The notes under the pieces are model-generated. The model saw nothing but the letters and a program-made list of their open reading frames with translations. It made no database searches and had not been told where the DNA came from. Positions 52,081 through 61,103 of a stretch of 61,103 nucleotides of DNA are shown one piece after another (positions within the stretch are counted from its first letter, which is position 1; every line of letters begins with the position of its first letter). Origin of the DNA: Capnocytophaga sp. oral taxon 863 str. F0517 (GTDB taxonomy: Bacteria > Bacteroidota > Bacteroidia > Flavobacteriales > Flavobacteriaceae). Where the stretch lies: the NCBI RefSeq assembly GCF_000466425.1, contig NZ_KE992171.1, positions 264,964-326,066 on the forward strand, in the 5' to 3' direction. A program made the translations under genes and the position numbers.

Positions 52081-52844
52081 AATACAAGGGCGTTCTCCTT
52101 TTCCTAATTCGAGAGAATATCATCGTAGCTACTGCCGTCACAGCCTTGGCTATCAGTACCTTGCACCTCTTCCACCAACCGATGGCCTATGCAGCGCTTT
52201 GCTCCCTATGGGTGGGAACGATACTTTCCTATTCCTTGGCCAAGGAAGGCCAATTGCGATACGACCATCCTTGCTGGTGGGTTTTGGCAGCTATTGCCTG
52301 TGGGGCTTTTCTTTTTCTCTCTAAAGTAGGGCAGGGGCTGCTGCTGCTCTCCGGGCTGCTTAGTATGGCTTACAATGCCCCCTACCGATGGGCAAATCTC
52401 CGTCACCTACCCTTTCTCAAGGTGCTCATCGTCGCCCTTTGCTGGGTCTTAGGGAGTGTATATCTTCCCCTTTCTGAAACCCCGATTCCCTTGTTTTCCA
52501 AGCCTGTAAGTCTGCTCGCCCTACAGTATTTCCTATGGGTGGTGGTGCTTATCCTTCCCTTTGACATCCGTGACCGTTCCAGCGATGCGGCCTCCCTGTA
52601 CACCCTCCCCACCGCCTTGGGTACCGTGAAGACTAAGGTTATCGGTAGCTTCCTTATGCTCCTCTATATGTGCATCGCCTACAGGAGTTATCCCCTGTCG
52701 CTTCTGCTAAGGCAAGGAATCGCCGCCTTTCTTACTCTCATACTACTGCTCTGCGCCCATGAGCGACAGTCCCCCCTCTATAGCGGCCTATGGGTGGAGA
52801 GTATACCGATTGTATATACTTTTTTAGTGACCAATGACGAGTGA
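52077..52844 (+). CDS. UbiA-like membrane prenyltransferase family protein
   Basis: About eight membrane helices with the second Asp-rich motif of the UbiA family (Phe-Asp-Ile-Arg-Asp) and Thr-Leu-Pro-Thr-Ala-Leu-Gly. The first Asn/Asp-rich motif is not clear: the matching place reads Ser-Leu-Ala-Lys-Glu-Gly. The product may be an aberrant member or a related membrane protein of unknown substrate. It overlaps the RlpA gene by four bases. Its last six residues are encoded by the 7-base repeats. Confidence 0.55.
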   Translation: MKYKGVLLFLIRENIIVATAVTALAISTLHLFHQPMAYAALCSLWVGTILSYSLAKEGQLRYDHPCWWVLAAIACGAFLFLSKVGQGLLLLSGLLSMAYNAPYRWANLRHLPFLKVLIVALCWVLGSVYLPLSETPIPLFSKPVSLLALQYFLWVVVLILPFDIRDRSSDAASLYTLPTALGTVKTKVIGSFLMLLYMCIAYRSYPLSLLLRQGIAAFLTLILLLCAHERQSPLYSGLWVESIPIVYTFLVTNDE

Positions 52845-52858
52845 CCAATGACCAATGA
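52826..52858. repeat. 7-base repeat array overlapping the UbiA-like stop
   Basis: GTGACCAATGACGA-type units repeat across the stop codon at 52842-52844. The following 286 bases to 53130 hold a palindromic element, a promoter and a further array. Confidence 0.65.
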
Positions 52859-52915
52859 TGCAAATCAATAGTTATAGTCAATCAGAAATGGCTTACAAAA
52901 GATTGATATGAGTAA

Positions 52916-52943
52916 GTGTAGGGGCTAATGGCAATTAGCCTTT
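52916..52943. repeat. dispersed palindromic element, copy 3
   Basis: GTGTAGGGGCTAATGGCAAT then TAGCC has the same stem as copy 2 at 49639-49664. Confidence 0.8.
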
Positions 52944-53032
52944 AAAAGAGAATAAATGAAAGTTTGTTACCTTGTATAAGCATTTAGAAATATTTTTATT
53001 GCATAAATTCTTACTTCTCACCCACCTTTTCC

Positions 53033-53063
53033 TTGACTTTACTTCTTAGATACCGTACCTTTG
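53033..53063 (+). promoter_or_regulatory. promoter ahead of the 97-residue ORF
   Basis: TTG at 53033-53035 and TACCTTTG at 53056-53063 are 20 bases apart. The transcript leader would contain the TAACCCC array. Confidence 0.6.
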
Positions 53064-53076
53064 CAGCTGTAAATAA

Positions 53077-53130
53077 GGTCACTATTCACTACCCCCTAAT
53101 CACTAACCCCTAACCCCTAACCCCTAACCC
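53077..53130. repeat. 7-base repeat array, TAACCCC type
   Basis: Four near-perfect TAACCCC units follow more varied ones and end at the start codon at 53131. Confidence 0.85.
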
Positions 53131-53424
53131 ATGGAAGAGGCTATTCAAATACTATGGACTTATGCACGTCGCGAGCCAATCAACTGCAATGGGAAAATGG
53201 TAGTACCCACCGTCAATAATAGCATTGCAGCCATCCGCATTATTGCTCGCTTAGAAGGATGGTTTCAAAAAAGTGAAAAAAGAAGATGGAATAGTGAAGA
53301 GCGAAACGGAAAAAATGAAAAATCAATAGAACCCTTTAATTATGAGAATACGTATAAAAAAGAAAATAATCACCTAAGTAAAGATATTGAACTAACCCAC
53401 AAATATAATGAAATAAACAAATAA
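53131..53424 (+). CDS. hypothetical 97-residue protein
   Basis: The ATG follows the repeat array and a good promoter box. The first 45 residues (with Asn-Ser-Ile-Ala-Ala-Ile-Arg-Ile-Ile-Ala-Arg-Leu) look like a folded helical segment and faintly recall small terminase-type proteins. The rest is low-complexity Lys/Glu/Asn. It could be the start of a decayed longer gene. Uncertain. Confidence 0.4.
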   Translation: MEEAIQILWTYARREPINCNGKMVVPTVNNSIAAIRIIARLEGWFQKSEKRRWNSEERNGKNEKSIEPFNYENTYKKENNHLSKDIELTHKYNEINK

Positions 53425-53873
53425 AATACTACTATAGCGCCAAAAATAGTAGAAAATACCGATGTAGAACCTGTAAAGAAAACAACAACACCTAAAAACT
53501 ATGAAACCTATAAAAATAAAAACAGAAAAAAAAGCAACTACAAAAGCTTTAGATTTAGAAAATGCAAAGAACATAGCTTCAAACATAGCTTCCTACATAC
53601 CTATACCCCTAATTTATATGCTAAAAGCCACTTAACGACCGCCTATACCTATCATACAGCCCCTATAGCCCCTACCTATAGTAGCAAACCTACTTGTTTA
53701 CATGAGCTTCCACCTTAGCGCGTACACTAAAAATATCCTATATGTTAAAATTTTAACTTGTAGAAATAGTGTTTTTTTAAGCAAAAAATATTTTTCGAAG
53801 AGATAAGTCGTAAAATTGAAAAAGAATTAAAAAAGGTGCTTATTATTATTTTTTCAATTTTTGATGATTAATA

Positions 53874-53976
53874 ATTGGTCACTCGTCATTGGTCATTGGT
53901 CACTAGTCACTCGTCATTAGTCACTGGTCATTCGTCACTAGTAACTAGTCATTAGTCACTCGTCACTCGTCACTAC
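53874..53976. repeat. 7-base repeat array, about 14 units of YTNGTCA
   Basis: About fourteen consecutive units such as CTCGTCA, TTGGTCA, CTAGTCA and TTAGTCA lie upstream of the adhesin promoter. The strict 7-base phase is kept throughout. Confidence 0.9.
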
Positions 53977-54067
53977 CTCCTTGTTATTATAAAAAGGTTA
54001 TTAACAATTAACATTTTTCGGTGGATAAAAAAATAGAAGAAAAAGTTCGTAGGTTGAAAAAAATGAT

Positions 54068-54075
54068 TATCTTTG
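54068..54075 (+). promoter_or_regulatory. promoter -7 box of the adhesin gene
   Basis: TATCTTTG lies 37 bases before the start codon. The upstream box is not clear. Confidence 0.5.
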
Positions 54076-54112
54076 CCCCTTGAATAAGTTAAATACTTTT
54101 AATTGTTTAATT

Positions 54113-57100
54113 ATGAAGAAACTAAATGTTATTAGGTGTATCTTCTTGATAATTATGCTTTTAGTGCCTTTCTTCCCCTCTGTTAGAGCGCAGAATTGCG
54201 ATCCGAATATTCTCAAGGCATTGGAGCAAACACGTGTTACAGCCTTTGACAAGGTAACTAAAGGGGAGATAGGGAGTCTCTTTATCAAGTATCCTATGAA
54301 AGGAGTTACTTATACCTTTACGGATCAGGCGGGAACAAGCTATAGCTATACCCATTCAGGAGGATCTAATTCCGCGGATGTATCGGTGGGTGTGGTTAAT
54401 ACCGAGCGTAAGTTCGCCCTCAAGGCAGTCATGGGAGATTGTGTCTATCAGACCAGCTTTATTTACAAACTCACTCCTGTAACTACTCTTGGTATTGCAG
54501 TAAGGGTAGAACATGAGTGGTGTAATGGTGCAGGTGCTCTCTACTATAAGATAGTAGGTGGGGATACTACTAAGTATGACTTCTATCACAGATTGCAGGG
54601 AGGAGCTTATGCAGGGCTTTCTTCTCCTGTGGGTGGGGTGACTACCTTAACTTCAGGAACTTATGAAGTGAAGGCCGAACCTAAAGCAGGTGCTCCAGCA
54701 GTAGCTCCTGTTTCAGGACTTCAGATAAGATCTTTGAAGCAAACAGTGGATTATACCCTTACCGATCTTCCTTCTAAATGCACAGGGCAACAACCTGGAT
54801 TACGTGTGAATGTTACCTCCGGAAGTTATCCGCTCCTTTTTAGTCTTTATGATAATACAGGAACAACGCCTGTACCGGGTTTTTACCGACAGACTTCTAA
54901 TGTTTTTACCAATGTACCTCCTGGCAACTATAAGGTAAAGGTAGAGGACTTTTGTGCAATCACAGGGGGTGATGCTACTGTAAAGGGTCATGTTGTGCCT
55001 AATACGATGATTGATTTTACGGATACCTACCTTAATACTATGCAAGAATATGGTTGTGATTACTTAAGTTTCAGTCAGCTAGGGGTTAAAGGTGATAATT
55101 TGAGAGCAGCTTTTGAAGCAGGGAGTTTGCCTTTTCCTTTTACTTTGAAATTTGAGCTAAAGGAACCAGCTCCTTCAACTACTGTTCATACGGTAAGCCG
55201 TACCTTTAACAACCAGAATGATGTATCTTTATTTTTATATGCTCATCCATATGCTACAGACCTACTGCTTGTAAAAGAGAATCTCAGGGGGGAACGTATC
55301 CCTAAAAAGGCGGGACAATGGGAAATAAAAGCAATTGTCTCTGCTTGCGGGGTCAATAAAACCTTAACGGCTAAAACAGTTACTTTTAAGAGTCTATTTG
55401 ATGACTTTGCAGTCTATGAAGGAGGTGCTTCCCAAACTACGGCTTGTCATTCCACAAACATAGTACTTTCGAATACCACTCGTATGGACATCAGTATAGA
55501 TATATATGTGGTAGTGGATCAGGCACCAGCCGGTTTCAAAAACGAAGAAGCAGGTTTTTTCAAATTGACTACAAGCAATCCTCTATTACATAACAAATAT
55601 GTGAAGAAGATCCATTACTATGGAGCTGCTAATAACGCTTATCCTATTGTAGCTCCTGAATTTATAAGTCAAGGGGATCAGTTTAAGTTCCGTGTGGTAG
55701 ATGCCGAATGTGATCCAGATCGTAATTCAGGAGAACTTCCTTTGACAATTACTCACCCAACTAATAATGAACCTACTGATTTATGGATTCATAATACACA
55801 AAGCTGTAGAGGAGTTACCTCTACAGGGGCTCCTTACGGAACATTCTTATTTAGTAGAACAAGAGGAAGTGAGATTACTGAGATAAAAATTCTCTCTTTT
55901 GATGGTAATCCTTCTGATTTGAATTTTACTTTGCCCTATACTTTACCCATATCTAATCGTATTAATAGTGATACTTGGGCACTTTATGATCTTCCTGCTG
56001 GTAAGTATGATATCTCAATTACCAATAGGTGTGGGAATACGAAACTGTGGCCTAACCAAAAACTTTTTGGGGAAACCTTTTCCTTTACTTGGTCAGAAGG
56101 TTGTACACCCTCTCTTGCTGCTATTATTGGTCAGCCAGAGGTAAGAGCTTACCAATCCTATTCAGTAAATTACTTTGTACAGCATTTTGAGAATGGGGAA
56201 TGGAAAGATGTGGAGCGTATAAATTTGAATTCATCAGCTCTATCCACTTCTTACAATAAGACTTTTACCGAAACTAGACTAAAAGAAGGAAAGTTCCGTG
56301 TGTTGCGTAAGATTAAGTATGGAGACAATGGTAAGATTTGTGATATTGTAGTATCTGAAAAGGAATATATAGGAGATTTGAAAAATCCAACGGCTATAGG
56401 CGCTGGTTGCCCTAATGGCAAATACCATATTGCTATCATAGCCAATGGAGGTACTCCTCCTTATACCTACGAATGGGTTTCTACGACTCCCGTGGGCTCT
56501 ACGACTCCTGTACCTTCAGGACATCCAGCGCAGACCAATGATAATTTCTTTGTTGATCTGACTAATAGTGACCCTAATACCACTTATACTTTTGCCGTAA
56601 CCGATGCTTGTGGAAATAGAAGAACAGTAGATACTAGTCTTGCTGGTGTAGCTACGCCTGAAATTAAAGTTGATGCAGGAGAAAACGCATTCTATTGTAC
56701 AGGACAACAAGCTACCCTTTCTTTGCCTAACATAAAAGGTATTACCGTAAAATGGTATCGTTCTGATGCTCCTAGCACTATTTTAGGAACAGGTAACTCC
56801 TTGACTATAACGGTTGCTCCTGATGATTTTGTTACAGGAAATACGTATATGGTAGAATTGGAAATGCCTGCTAGGCCTGATGTAGCCTCTTGCATTAGTG
56901 ATGCTATTAATAATAATTTTGCTTATCAGTTCAAATCAAAGAACTTTGTTACTCCTATTCCTCCTACACGAAAGGATATAACCATCTGTGCAGAAAATAA
57001 TACCACTCAAGACCTGACACAGTTGTTCCAAAATATCCCTACGCTCTCTCCTGGAGTAACTGCTACTATCCGAGAGAAAACGGGAGCTATTTATGTGCCT

Positions 57101-60100
57101 GATAATAATACTATTACTATCGGAAATATGAAAGGAGAGTATACCTTTGTATATACGCTCTATGAACCTTGTAGGAAAGTGATAGGCACTCCTGTGGAGG
57201 CTACTCTTACAGTCAATCGGAAGATAAATCCGAATACCAAGCCGAACATAAAGATCTGTGATCCATCTATTACGATGGATGTGCTTAAGTCTTTAGTGCT
57301 TGCAGGTAGCCCAGAGGTAGCTTCATTAGCTCTTGATTTTCATTGGTATCAAAATAATACAGATGCACAAAATCAGCAAAATGAATCAGCGGGAAGTTAC
57401 GCTATATCACTGAGTCCAGGTCAGAAAAAGACCGTATATGTACGTTACTCTAAGCTCGGTTATTGTTCAGGAGAACCAAAGCCTGTTGAAGTTGAGAGAG
57501 AGGCAACAGTAGCACCTAAAGCATTGACTAACCCAGACTGTAGTGTCACTACAGTAAGGACGCTAAAAGCTTTAGTAGACCCTGTGGATAGTGCCAACGT
57601 AATTATTTATAAAAATGGTACTGAACTAGGGGATGATATGTTGATAGAGGAGTATACTCCTACTATGTATACATATTCTAAGCGACTATATCAATGTACC
57701 CCTCCTGCACAACCATTGACCTTTAGCTATAAGGAACGTACAGCAGCAGCTCCTCAGCAGGTAGGAGTATGTACTTTCCGAGGATATCAAAATGCACCAT
57801 ATGTAAAAGTAGCCGATATTAAGTCTAAAATTCAGGTTCAATATGTAGGTAAGACCATTAGGATTTATCAAAATAGTTTAGAACTTAGTGCAGCAAATGC
57901 AGATGTTAACTTTACAGCTACCGATGTTTACTTTACTGTGGAAGAGTCTGGAAAGTGTCCTTCTCTCCAACAAAAGGTAACCCTACAGCAGGCACCTTTT
58001 TCAGTGGCTACACTGCTACCTGCACTATCTATTTGTGAGGATACAACCATAGCAGAGCTGAAGGCAGAGATAGGAGCACAAGGACTTTCAAATGTAAGAA
58101 TTTATAGTTCAAGTCTCGCTACAGAAGAAAGCGATGATAAGTTTGTAGTATGGGGTAATCCTTATTATTATAGAGTAGTAGAGACGGCTAAGTGTCCTAG
58201 TGATTTTATACCACTGACCTTTACCAATAAGGGTAATAAGACGGATGCGACACCACGCCGCTTTGAGGTGTGTATTGCACAGAGTGCAACAGCTCGTGTG
58301 AGTGACTTAAAAGCCATAATAACAGGTGGAGATGTAAGAATCTTTAAGCGCAACAATGATAATACTTGGTCTGCTCCTTTAACAGATAATGAAGCCGTGA
58401 ATGAAAACGATGCTTATTTCTATACTTTACGAGCTTCAGGTAAGTGTCCAAGTGACAAGACACCACTTATTTTGGCAATTACCCGCAAGACCACAACGCC
58501 TACCGCTCCACCGGATCCTATGTGGTGTAGTGGCAAGAAAGTCTCCGACCTAAAGACCTATATTGCCAGCAAAGGAGTTACAGGTACTATCAAGATCTAT
58601 GAGAATGCAACTGCTACGACCGACTTGGCCGATGCGACCGTCTTGGAAAAGAACAAGTCTTATCACTTTACCACTCATGATGGGAATCCACAGCGTTGTG
58701 AAAGTGACCGTGTGGCCTTGACAGTAACCATCTATGCGAGTCCTGCCATCACCACTCATCCGCAAACGCCAAGTACCCCTCCTTGTGGAGGTAGTCGCCC
58801 TACCCTTTCAGTAGTGGCCACCGGAGACGATATCTCTTACCAATGGTATAAGAATACAACCAATGACAATACCTCAGGTGAAATTATCCCAGGAAAGACC
58901 TCGGCTACCTTCGACCCTCCTACCGATAGGGTAGAAACCACCTACTATTATGTAAAGGTATCCAGTGGTAAGGGCTGTGCAGCAGCGGTAAGTAACACCG
59001 CCAAGATAGAGGTTACCAAGCCTACAAAGATCACTCGCCAACCCGATAATATAAGCCATTGTTTTAGAGCTTTACCACCACCAAGTAGGCTTCAAGTAAC
59101 AGCAGAAGGTACCGGTACCCTTAGATATCAATGGTATCTAAAGAACAACAATTATCCATCAGGTAGAGCTGTACCTAATGTACCAGGAAATACTGGGCAG
59201 GATGCTTTCTATAATCCTCCTATAGATAGTCCTCATACAACTACCTATTATGTCGAAGTAACCAGTGACTGTGGTACGGTAACTAGTGATGAGATAGTGG
59301 TAGACATCATACCTTATCCTAGTTTCAAGTCAGGTGGAAACCTAACGACTAATGATGAGGCTACCTACTGTAAGGGAGATATTTCTGTACGCAAGCTCAA
59401 AGTAGATGTGCAACAAGGTAATGGTAGCCCTGTATATCAATGGTATAAGGCAACTTCCCCTATGGGAATAGGGCAAGAGATAGCTCGAGCTTGGAGTAAT
59501 GAATATACCCCTGATGTAAGTGAAGCGGGTACATTCTATTACTATGTAACTGTAAGAAACCAACAATATTGTACAGAAGAACTTACCTCTTATAAAGCTA
59601 AGATTGTGGTCAATGAAACCACTGCAATAGTGGATGACTTATCGGAAGATGAAGTGAAGTACTGTAAGGGGGTTACTGCCACCGCACTGACAGTCAAGAT
59701 GAAGGGTACGCCCAACTATACCTACACTTGGTATAGGGCAAGAAATACTACCGAAACAGGTACAGTGGTAAGAACCCAAACCAGCGCTACGGCTGTACAG
59801 GATTCTTACACTCCTTCCGCTGCCGATGAGGGAACCTTCTACTACTATGTCGTGGTACACAGCTCTTGTGGTGCTGATAAGACCAGTAAGCGTGCGAAGA
59901 TTACCATAACTAAGCATACCGCTATCAAGACCGATGGCAACCTGAGCACCACTGAGGTGGAATATTGTAAGAATGCGACGGCTACCGCCCTTACTGTTAA
60001 GGTAGAAGGAACCGCTCCTTATACTTATAAGTGGTATAAGGCCGACAATGCCACCGATATAGGTGATGAAGTAAGAGCTGAAACTGACTCAAATAGTGAT

Positions 60101-61103
60101 CAGGATAGCTATAGACCAGCTACCGATGAAGTAGGTACCGCTTATTACTATGTAAAAATAACCGGACATTGTGGTGCTGAGGTAACCTCCAATCGTGCGA
60201 AGATTACCGTGACCAAGGATACCGCTATCAAGACCGATGGTAATTTGAGCACCACTGAGGTGGAATATTGTAAGAATGCGACACCTACCGCCCTTACCGT
60301 CAAGGTAGAAGGAACCGCTCCATTTACTTACAAATGGTATAAGGCTGATAACGCCACCGATGCAGGTCAGGAAGTAAGAACTGAAAACAACTCAAATAGT
60401 AATGAAGATAGCTATACCCCAGTGGTTACTACCGTAGGTACTGCTTATTACTATGTAAAAATAACCGGACATTGTGGTGCTGAGGTAACCTCCAATCGTG
60501 CGAAAATTACCATTACCAAGCCAACGGGATTCAAACCCAATGGTAACCTAGATACCGATGAGGTGAAATACTGTAAGGGTGCTACCAATGTTGAGCCACT
60601 TTCGGTAGAGGCCGAAGGTACCGGAAACCTTACTTATCAATGGTATCTAAAGAATGACAATTATCCGTTAGGTACACCAATAGCAGGACAAACCACCGCA
60701 ACCCTCGCCGCTTCGGCCATCGAAGTGGGTACTCGTGGTACGACTTATTACTATGTCGTGGTACATAGCGATTGTGGAAGTGATGTGACTTCGGCTCGTG
60801 CCAAGGTGACCATTACCGATCCAGATACCCCAACGGTGAGTGCTCAGACTTTCTGTAATGCTGCTACCGTAGCGAATCTTGCACCGCAAGGTACGGATAT
60901 CAAGTGGTATGATGCAGCTGCTGGAGGCTCGCTCTTGACAAGTACTACAGCACTTGTACATAATAATAAATACTATGTAGCCAAAGTACAAGGAGGCTGT
61001 GAAAGTGCCCGTGCGGAAGTAACCGTAACGATCATTTCCTTAGCCCAACCGATAGTCTCTGAAGACACCGCCGCTACTTGTACGACAATCAGTAAGGCTA
61101 AGA
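54113..61103 (+). CDS. giant secreted Ig-repeat adhesin, 3' end outside window
   Basis: The frame from ATG 54113 stays open to the window edge (at least 2330 codons). A signal peptide (about residues 1-26, ending Val-Arg-Ala) is followed by an N-terminal region, then modules with a Cys...Leu-Lys...Ile pattern (57.4-58.7 kb). At least eight Ig-like modules follow, each with Trp-Tyr and a Tyr-Tyr-Tyr-Val strand (58.8-61 kb). Two of them are nearly identical, 303 bases apart. The last visible module (Cys-Asn-Ala-Ala-Thr-Val) is of the kind usually found before a type IX secretion C-terminal domain, which would lie beyond the window. It is a surface adhesin or gliding-type protein. Confidence 0.85.
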   Translation, partial: MKKLNVIRCIFLIIMLLVPFFPSVRAQNCDPNILKALEQTRVTAFDKVTKGEIGSLFIKYPMKGVTYTFTDQAGTSYSYTHSGGSNSADVSVGVVNTERKFALKAVMGDCVYQTSFIYKLTPVTTLGIAVRVEHEWCNGAGALYYKIVGGDTTKYDFYHRLQGGAYAGLSSPVGGVTTLTSGTYEVKAEPKAGAPAVAPVSGLQIRSLKQTVDYTLTDLPSKCTGQQPGLRVNVTSGSYPLLFSLYDNTGTTPVPGFYRQTSNVFTNVPPGNYKVKVEDFCAITGGDATVKGHVVPNTMIDFTDTYLNTMQEYGCDYLSFSQLGVKGDNLRAAFEAGSLPFPFTLKFELKEPAPSTTVHTVSRTFNNQNDVSLFLYAHPYATDLLLVKENLRGERIPKKAGQWEIKAIVSACGVNKTLTAKTVTFKSLFDDFAVYEGGASQTTACHSTNIVLSNTTRMDISIDIYVVVDQAPAGFKNEEAGFFKLTTSNPLLHNKYVKKIHYYGAANNAYPIVAPEFISQGDQFKFRVVDAECDPDRNSGELPLTITHPTNNEPTDLWIHNTQSCRGVTSTGAPYGTFLFSRTRGSEITEIKILSFDGNPSDLNFTLPYTLPISNRINSDTWALYDLPAGKYDISITNRCGNTKLWPNQKLFGETFSFTWSEGCTPSLAAIIGQPEVRAYQSYSVNYFVQHFENGEWKDVERINLNSSALSTSYNKTFTETRLKEGKFRVLRKIKYGDNGKICDIVVSEKEYIGDLKNPTAIGAGCPNGKYHIAIIANGGTPPYTYEWVSTTPVGSTTPVPSGHPAQTNDNFFVDLTNSDPNTTYTFAVTDACGNRRTVDTSLAGVATPEIKVDAGENAFYCTGQQATLSLPNIKGITVKWYRSDAPSTILGTGNSLTITVAPDDFVTGNTYMVELEMPARPDVASCISDAINNNFAYQFKSKNFVTPIPPTRKDITICAENNTTQDLTQLFQNIPTLSPGVTATIREKTGAIYVPDNNTITIGNMKGEYTFVYTLYEPCRKVIGTPVEATLTVNRKINPNTKPNIKICDPSITMDVLKSLVLAGSPEVASLALDFHWYQNNTDAQNQQNESAGSYAISLSPGQKKTVYVRYSKLGYCSGEPKPVEVEREATVAPKALTNPDCSVTTVRTLKALVDPVDSANVIIYKNGTELGDDMLIEEYTPTMYTYSKRLYQCTPPAQPLTFSYKERTAAAPQQVGVCTFRGYQNAPYVKVADIKSKIQVQYVGKTIRIYQNSLELSAANADVNFTATDVYFTVEESGKCPSLQQKVTLQQAPFSVATLLPALSICEDTTIAELKAEIGAQGLSNVRIYSSSLATEESDDKFVVWGNPYYYRVVETAKCPSDFIPLTFTNKGNKTDATPRRFEVCIAQSATARVSDLKAIITGGDVRIFKRNNDNTWSAPLTDNEAVNENDAYFYTLRASGKCPSDKTPLILAITRKTTTPTAPPDPMWCSGKKVSDLKTYIASKGVTGTIKIYENATATTDLADATVLEKNKSYHFTTHDGNPQRCESDRVALTVTIYASPAITTHPQTPSTPPCGGSRPTLSVVATGDDISYQWYKNTTNDNTSGEIIPGKTSATFDPPTDRVETTYYYVKVSSGKGCAAAVSNTAKIEVTKPTKITRQPDNISHCFRALPPPSRLQVTAEGTGTLRYQWYLKNNNYPSGRAVPNVPGNTGQDAFYNPPIDSPHTTTYYVEVTSDCGTVTSDEIVVDIIPYPSFKSGGNLTTNDEATYCKGDISVRKLKVDVQQGNGSPVYQWYKATSPMGIGQEIARAWSNEYTPDVSEAGTFYYYVTVRNQQYCTEELTSYKAKIVVNETTAIVDDLSEDEVKYCKGVTATALTVKMKGTPNYTYTWYRARNTTETGTVVRTQTSATAVQDSYTPSAADEGTFYYYVVVHSSCGADKTSKRAKITITKHTAIKTDGNLSTTEVEYCKNATATALTVKVEGTAPYTYKWYKADNATDIGDEVRAETDSNSDQDSYRPATDEVGTAYYYVKITGHCGAEVTSNRAKITVTKDTAIKTDGNLSTTEVEYCKNATPTALTVKVEGTAPFTYKWYKADNATDAGQEVRTENNSNSNEDSYTPVVTTVGTAYYYVKITGHCGAEVTSNRAKITITKPTGFKPNGNLDTDEVKYCKGATNVEPLSVEAEGTGNLTYQWYLKNDNYPLGTPIAGQTTATLAASAIEVGTRGTTYYYVVVHSDCGSDVTSARAKVTITDPDTPTVSAQTFCNAATVANLAPQGTDIKWYDAAAGGSLLTSTTALVHNNKYYVAKVQGGCESARAEVTVTIISLAQPIVSEDTAATCTTISKAK
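59921..60526 (+). repeat. two near-identical 303-base Ig modules in the adhesin
   Basis: The segment from GCTATCAAGACCGATGG at 59921 recurs at 60224 (303 bases, 101 residues) with only scattered changes. The flanking modules are more diverged, so this pair is recent. Confidence 0.85.

Larger units (their letters stand above)
53425..54112. other. gene-poor, A-rich region with decayed coding traces
   Basis: This 688-base stretch has a short possible frame of 44 codons from ATG 53501 (to 53635), no strong gene, a 7-base repeat array and the promoter of the adhesin gene. The A-rich segment around 53450-53640 reads like eroded coding sequence continuing from the ORF at 53131. Confidence 0.4.

Noticed and set aside
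53100-53130. Telomere-like TAACCCC repeats marking a linear replicon end
   Set aside because: Only about four units, inside the chromosome between ordinary genes, and part of the dispersed 7-base family.
53874-53976. CRISPR array
   Set aside because: The 7-base units are contiguous without unique spacers, and no cas gene is present.
54356-60991. Minus-strand frames opposite the adhesin gene
   Set aside because: All are short, scattered and without motif, and the plus frame is continuous with a signal peptide and repeats.

Overview
The window looks like a chromosomal segment of a Bacteroidota member of class Flavobacteriia, most likely a Capnocytophaga-type organism (inference). The grounds are: many promoters of the Bacteroidetes form (TTTG, about 19-20 bases, TAnnTTTG); a Rho with a long disordered insert; atpD-atpC as an isolated pair; a NrfHA-type nitrite reductase with ResB/CcsA-type cytochrome c assembly genes; DUF3810 and DUF4293 proteins; and a giant secreted Ig-repeat adhesin. 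There is no rRNA, CRISPR array or recognisable insertion sequence.

Layout. 1-1.7 kb: four small overlapping genes of unknown function, then a DUF3810 membrane protein. 2.8-9.4 kb (minus): deoxynucleoside kinase, Lrp/AsnC regulator and a 1813-residue alpha-2-macroglobulin lipoprotein. 9.5-14.3 kb: DUF4293 protein, rho, two PepSY-like secreted proteins and a truncated Mur-ligase-like protein. This block carries a tandem duplication that left a rho fragment. 14.3-21 kb (mostly minus): class II fructose-bisphosphate aldolase, a RING plus TerD-like protein, a tRNA-Arg(UCU) gene split by a 48-base insert, dapD, a GNAT acetyltransferase, a TonB-like protein and truB. 21.3-27.2 kb (plus): nrfH (with an in-frame stop), nrfA, two cytochrome c assembly proteins, a CCG-type Fe-S protein and trmB. 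27.2-33.6 kb: transaldolase-like enzyme, a conserved unknown, a coiled-coil protein, Nif3-like protein, L,D-transpeptidase-like protein and a polytopic membrane protein. 33.8-39.9 kb: HtrA protease, FadR-like regulator, PBP1A and a family 2 glycosyltransferase. 40-47.6 kb: tRNA-Asn, fumC, efp, ybeY, family 9 glycosyltransferase, exonuclease III, M23 peptidase, MerR regulator and a RlmD-type methyltransferase. 47.6-52.8 kb: atpC-atpD, rpsP-rimM, a toxin-antitoxin pair, RlpA-like lipoprotein and a UbiA-like protein. 52.8-54.1 kb is gene-poor and repeat-rich. From 54.1 kb to the end an adhesin runs out of the window.

How the genes fit together. The nrf block reduces nitrite to ammonium on the periplasmic face and carries its own haem-attachment machinery, although nrfH is interrupted at codon 60 here. 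PBP1A, HtrA, the L,D-transpeptidase-like protein, the M23 peptidase, RlpA and dapD serve the cell envelope. rpsP, rimM, truB, trmB, rlmD, ybeY, efp and two tRNA genes serve translation.

The most unusual signals are the tRNA-Arg(UCU) gene with a 48-base hairpin insert exactly inside its anticodon stem, the scarred rho/pepSY/Mur-ligase duplication, the ochre codon in nrfH, intergenic arrays of 7-base repeats, and a dispersed palindromic element with a paired base change in its stem.
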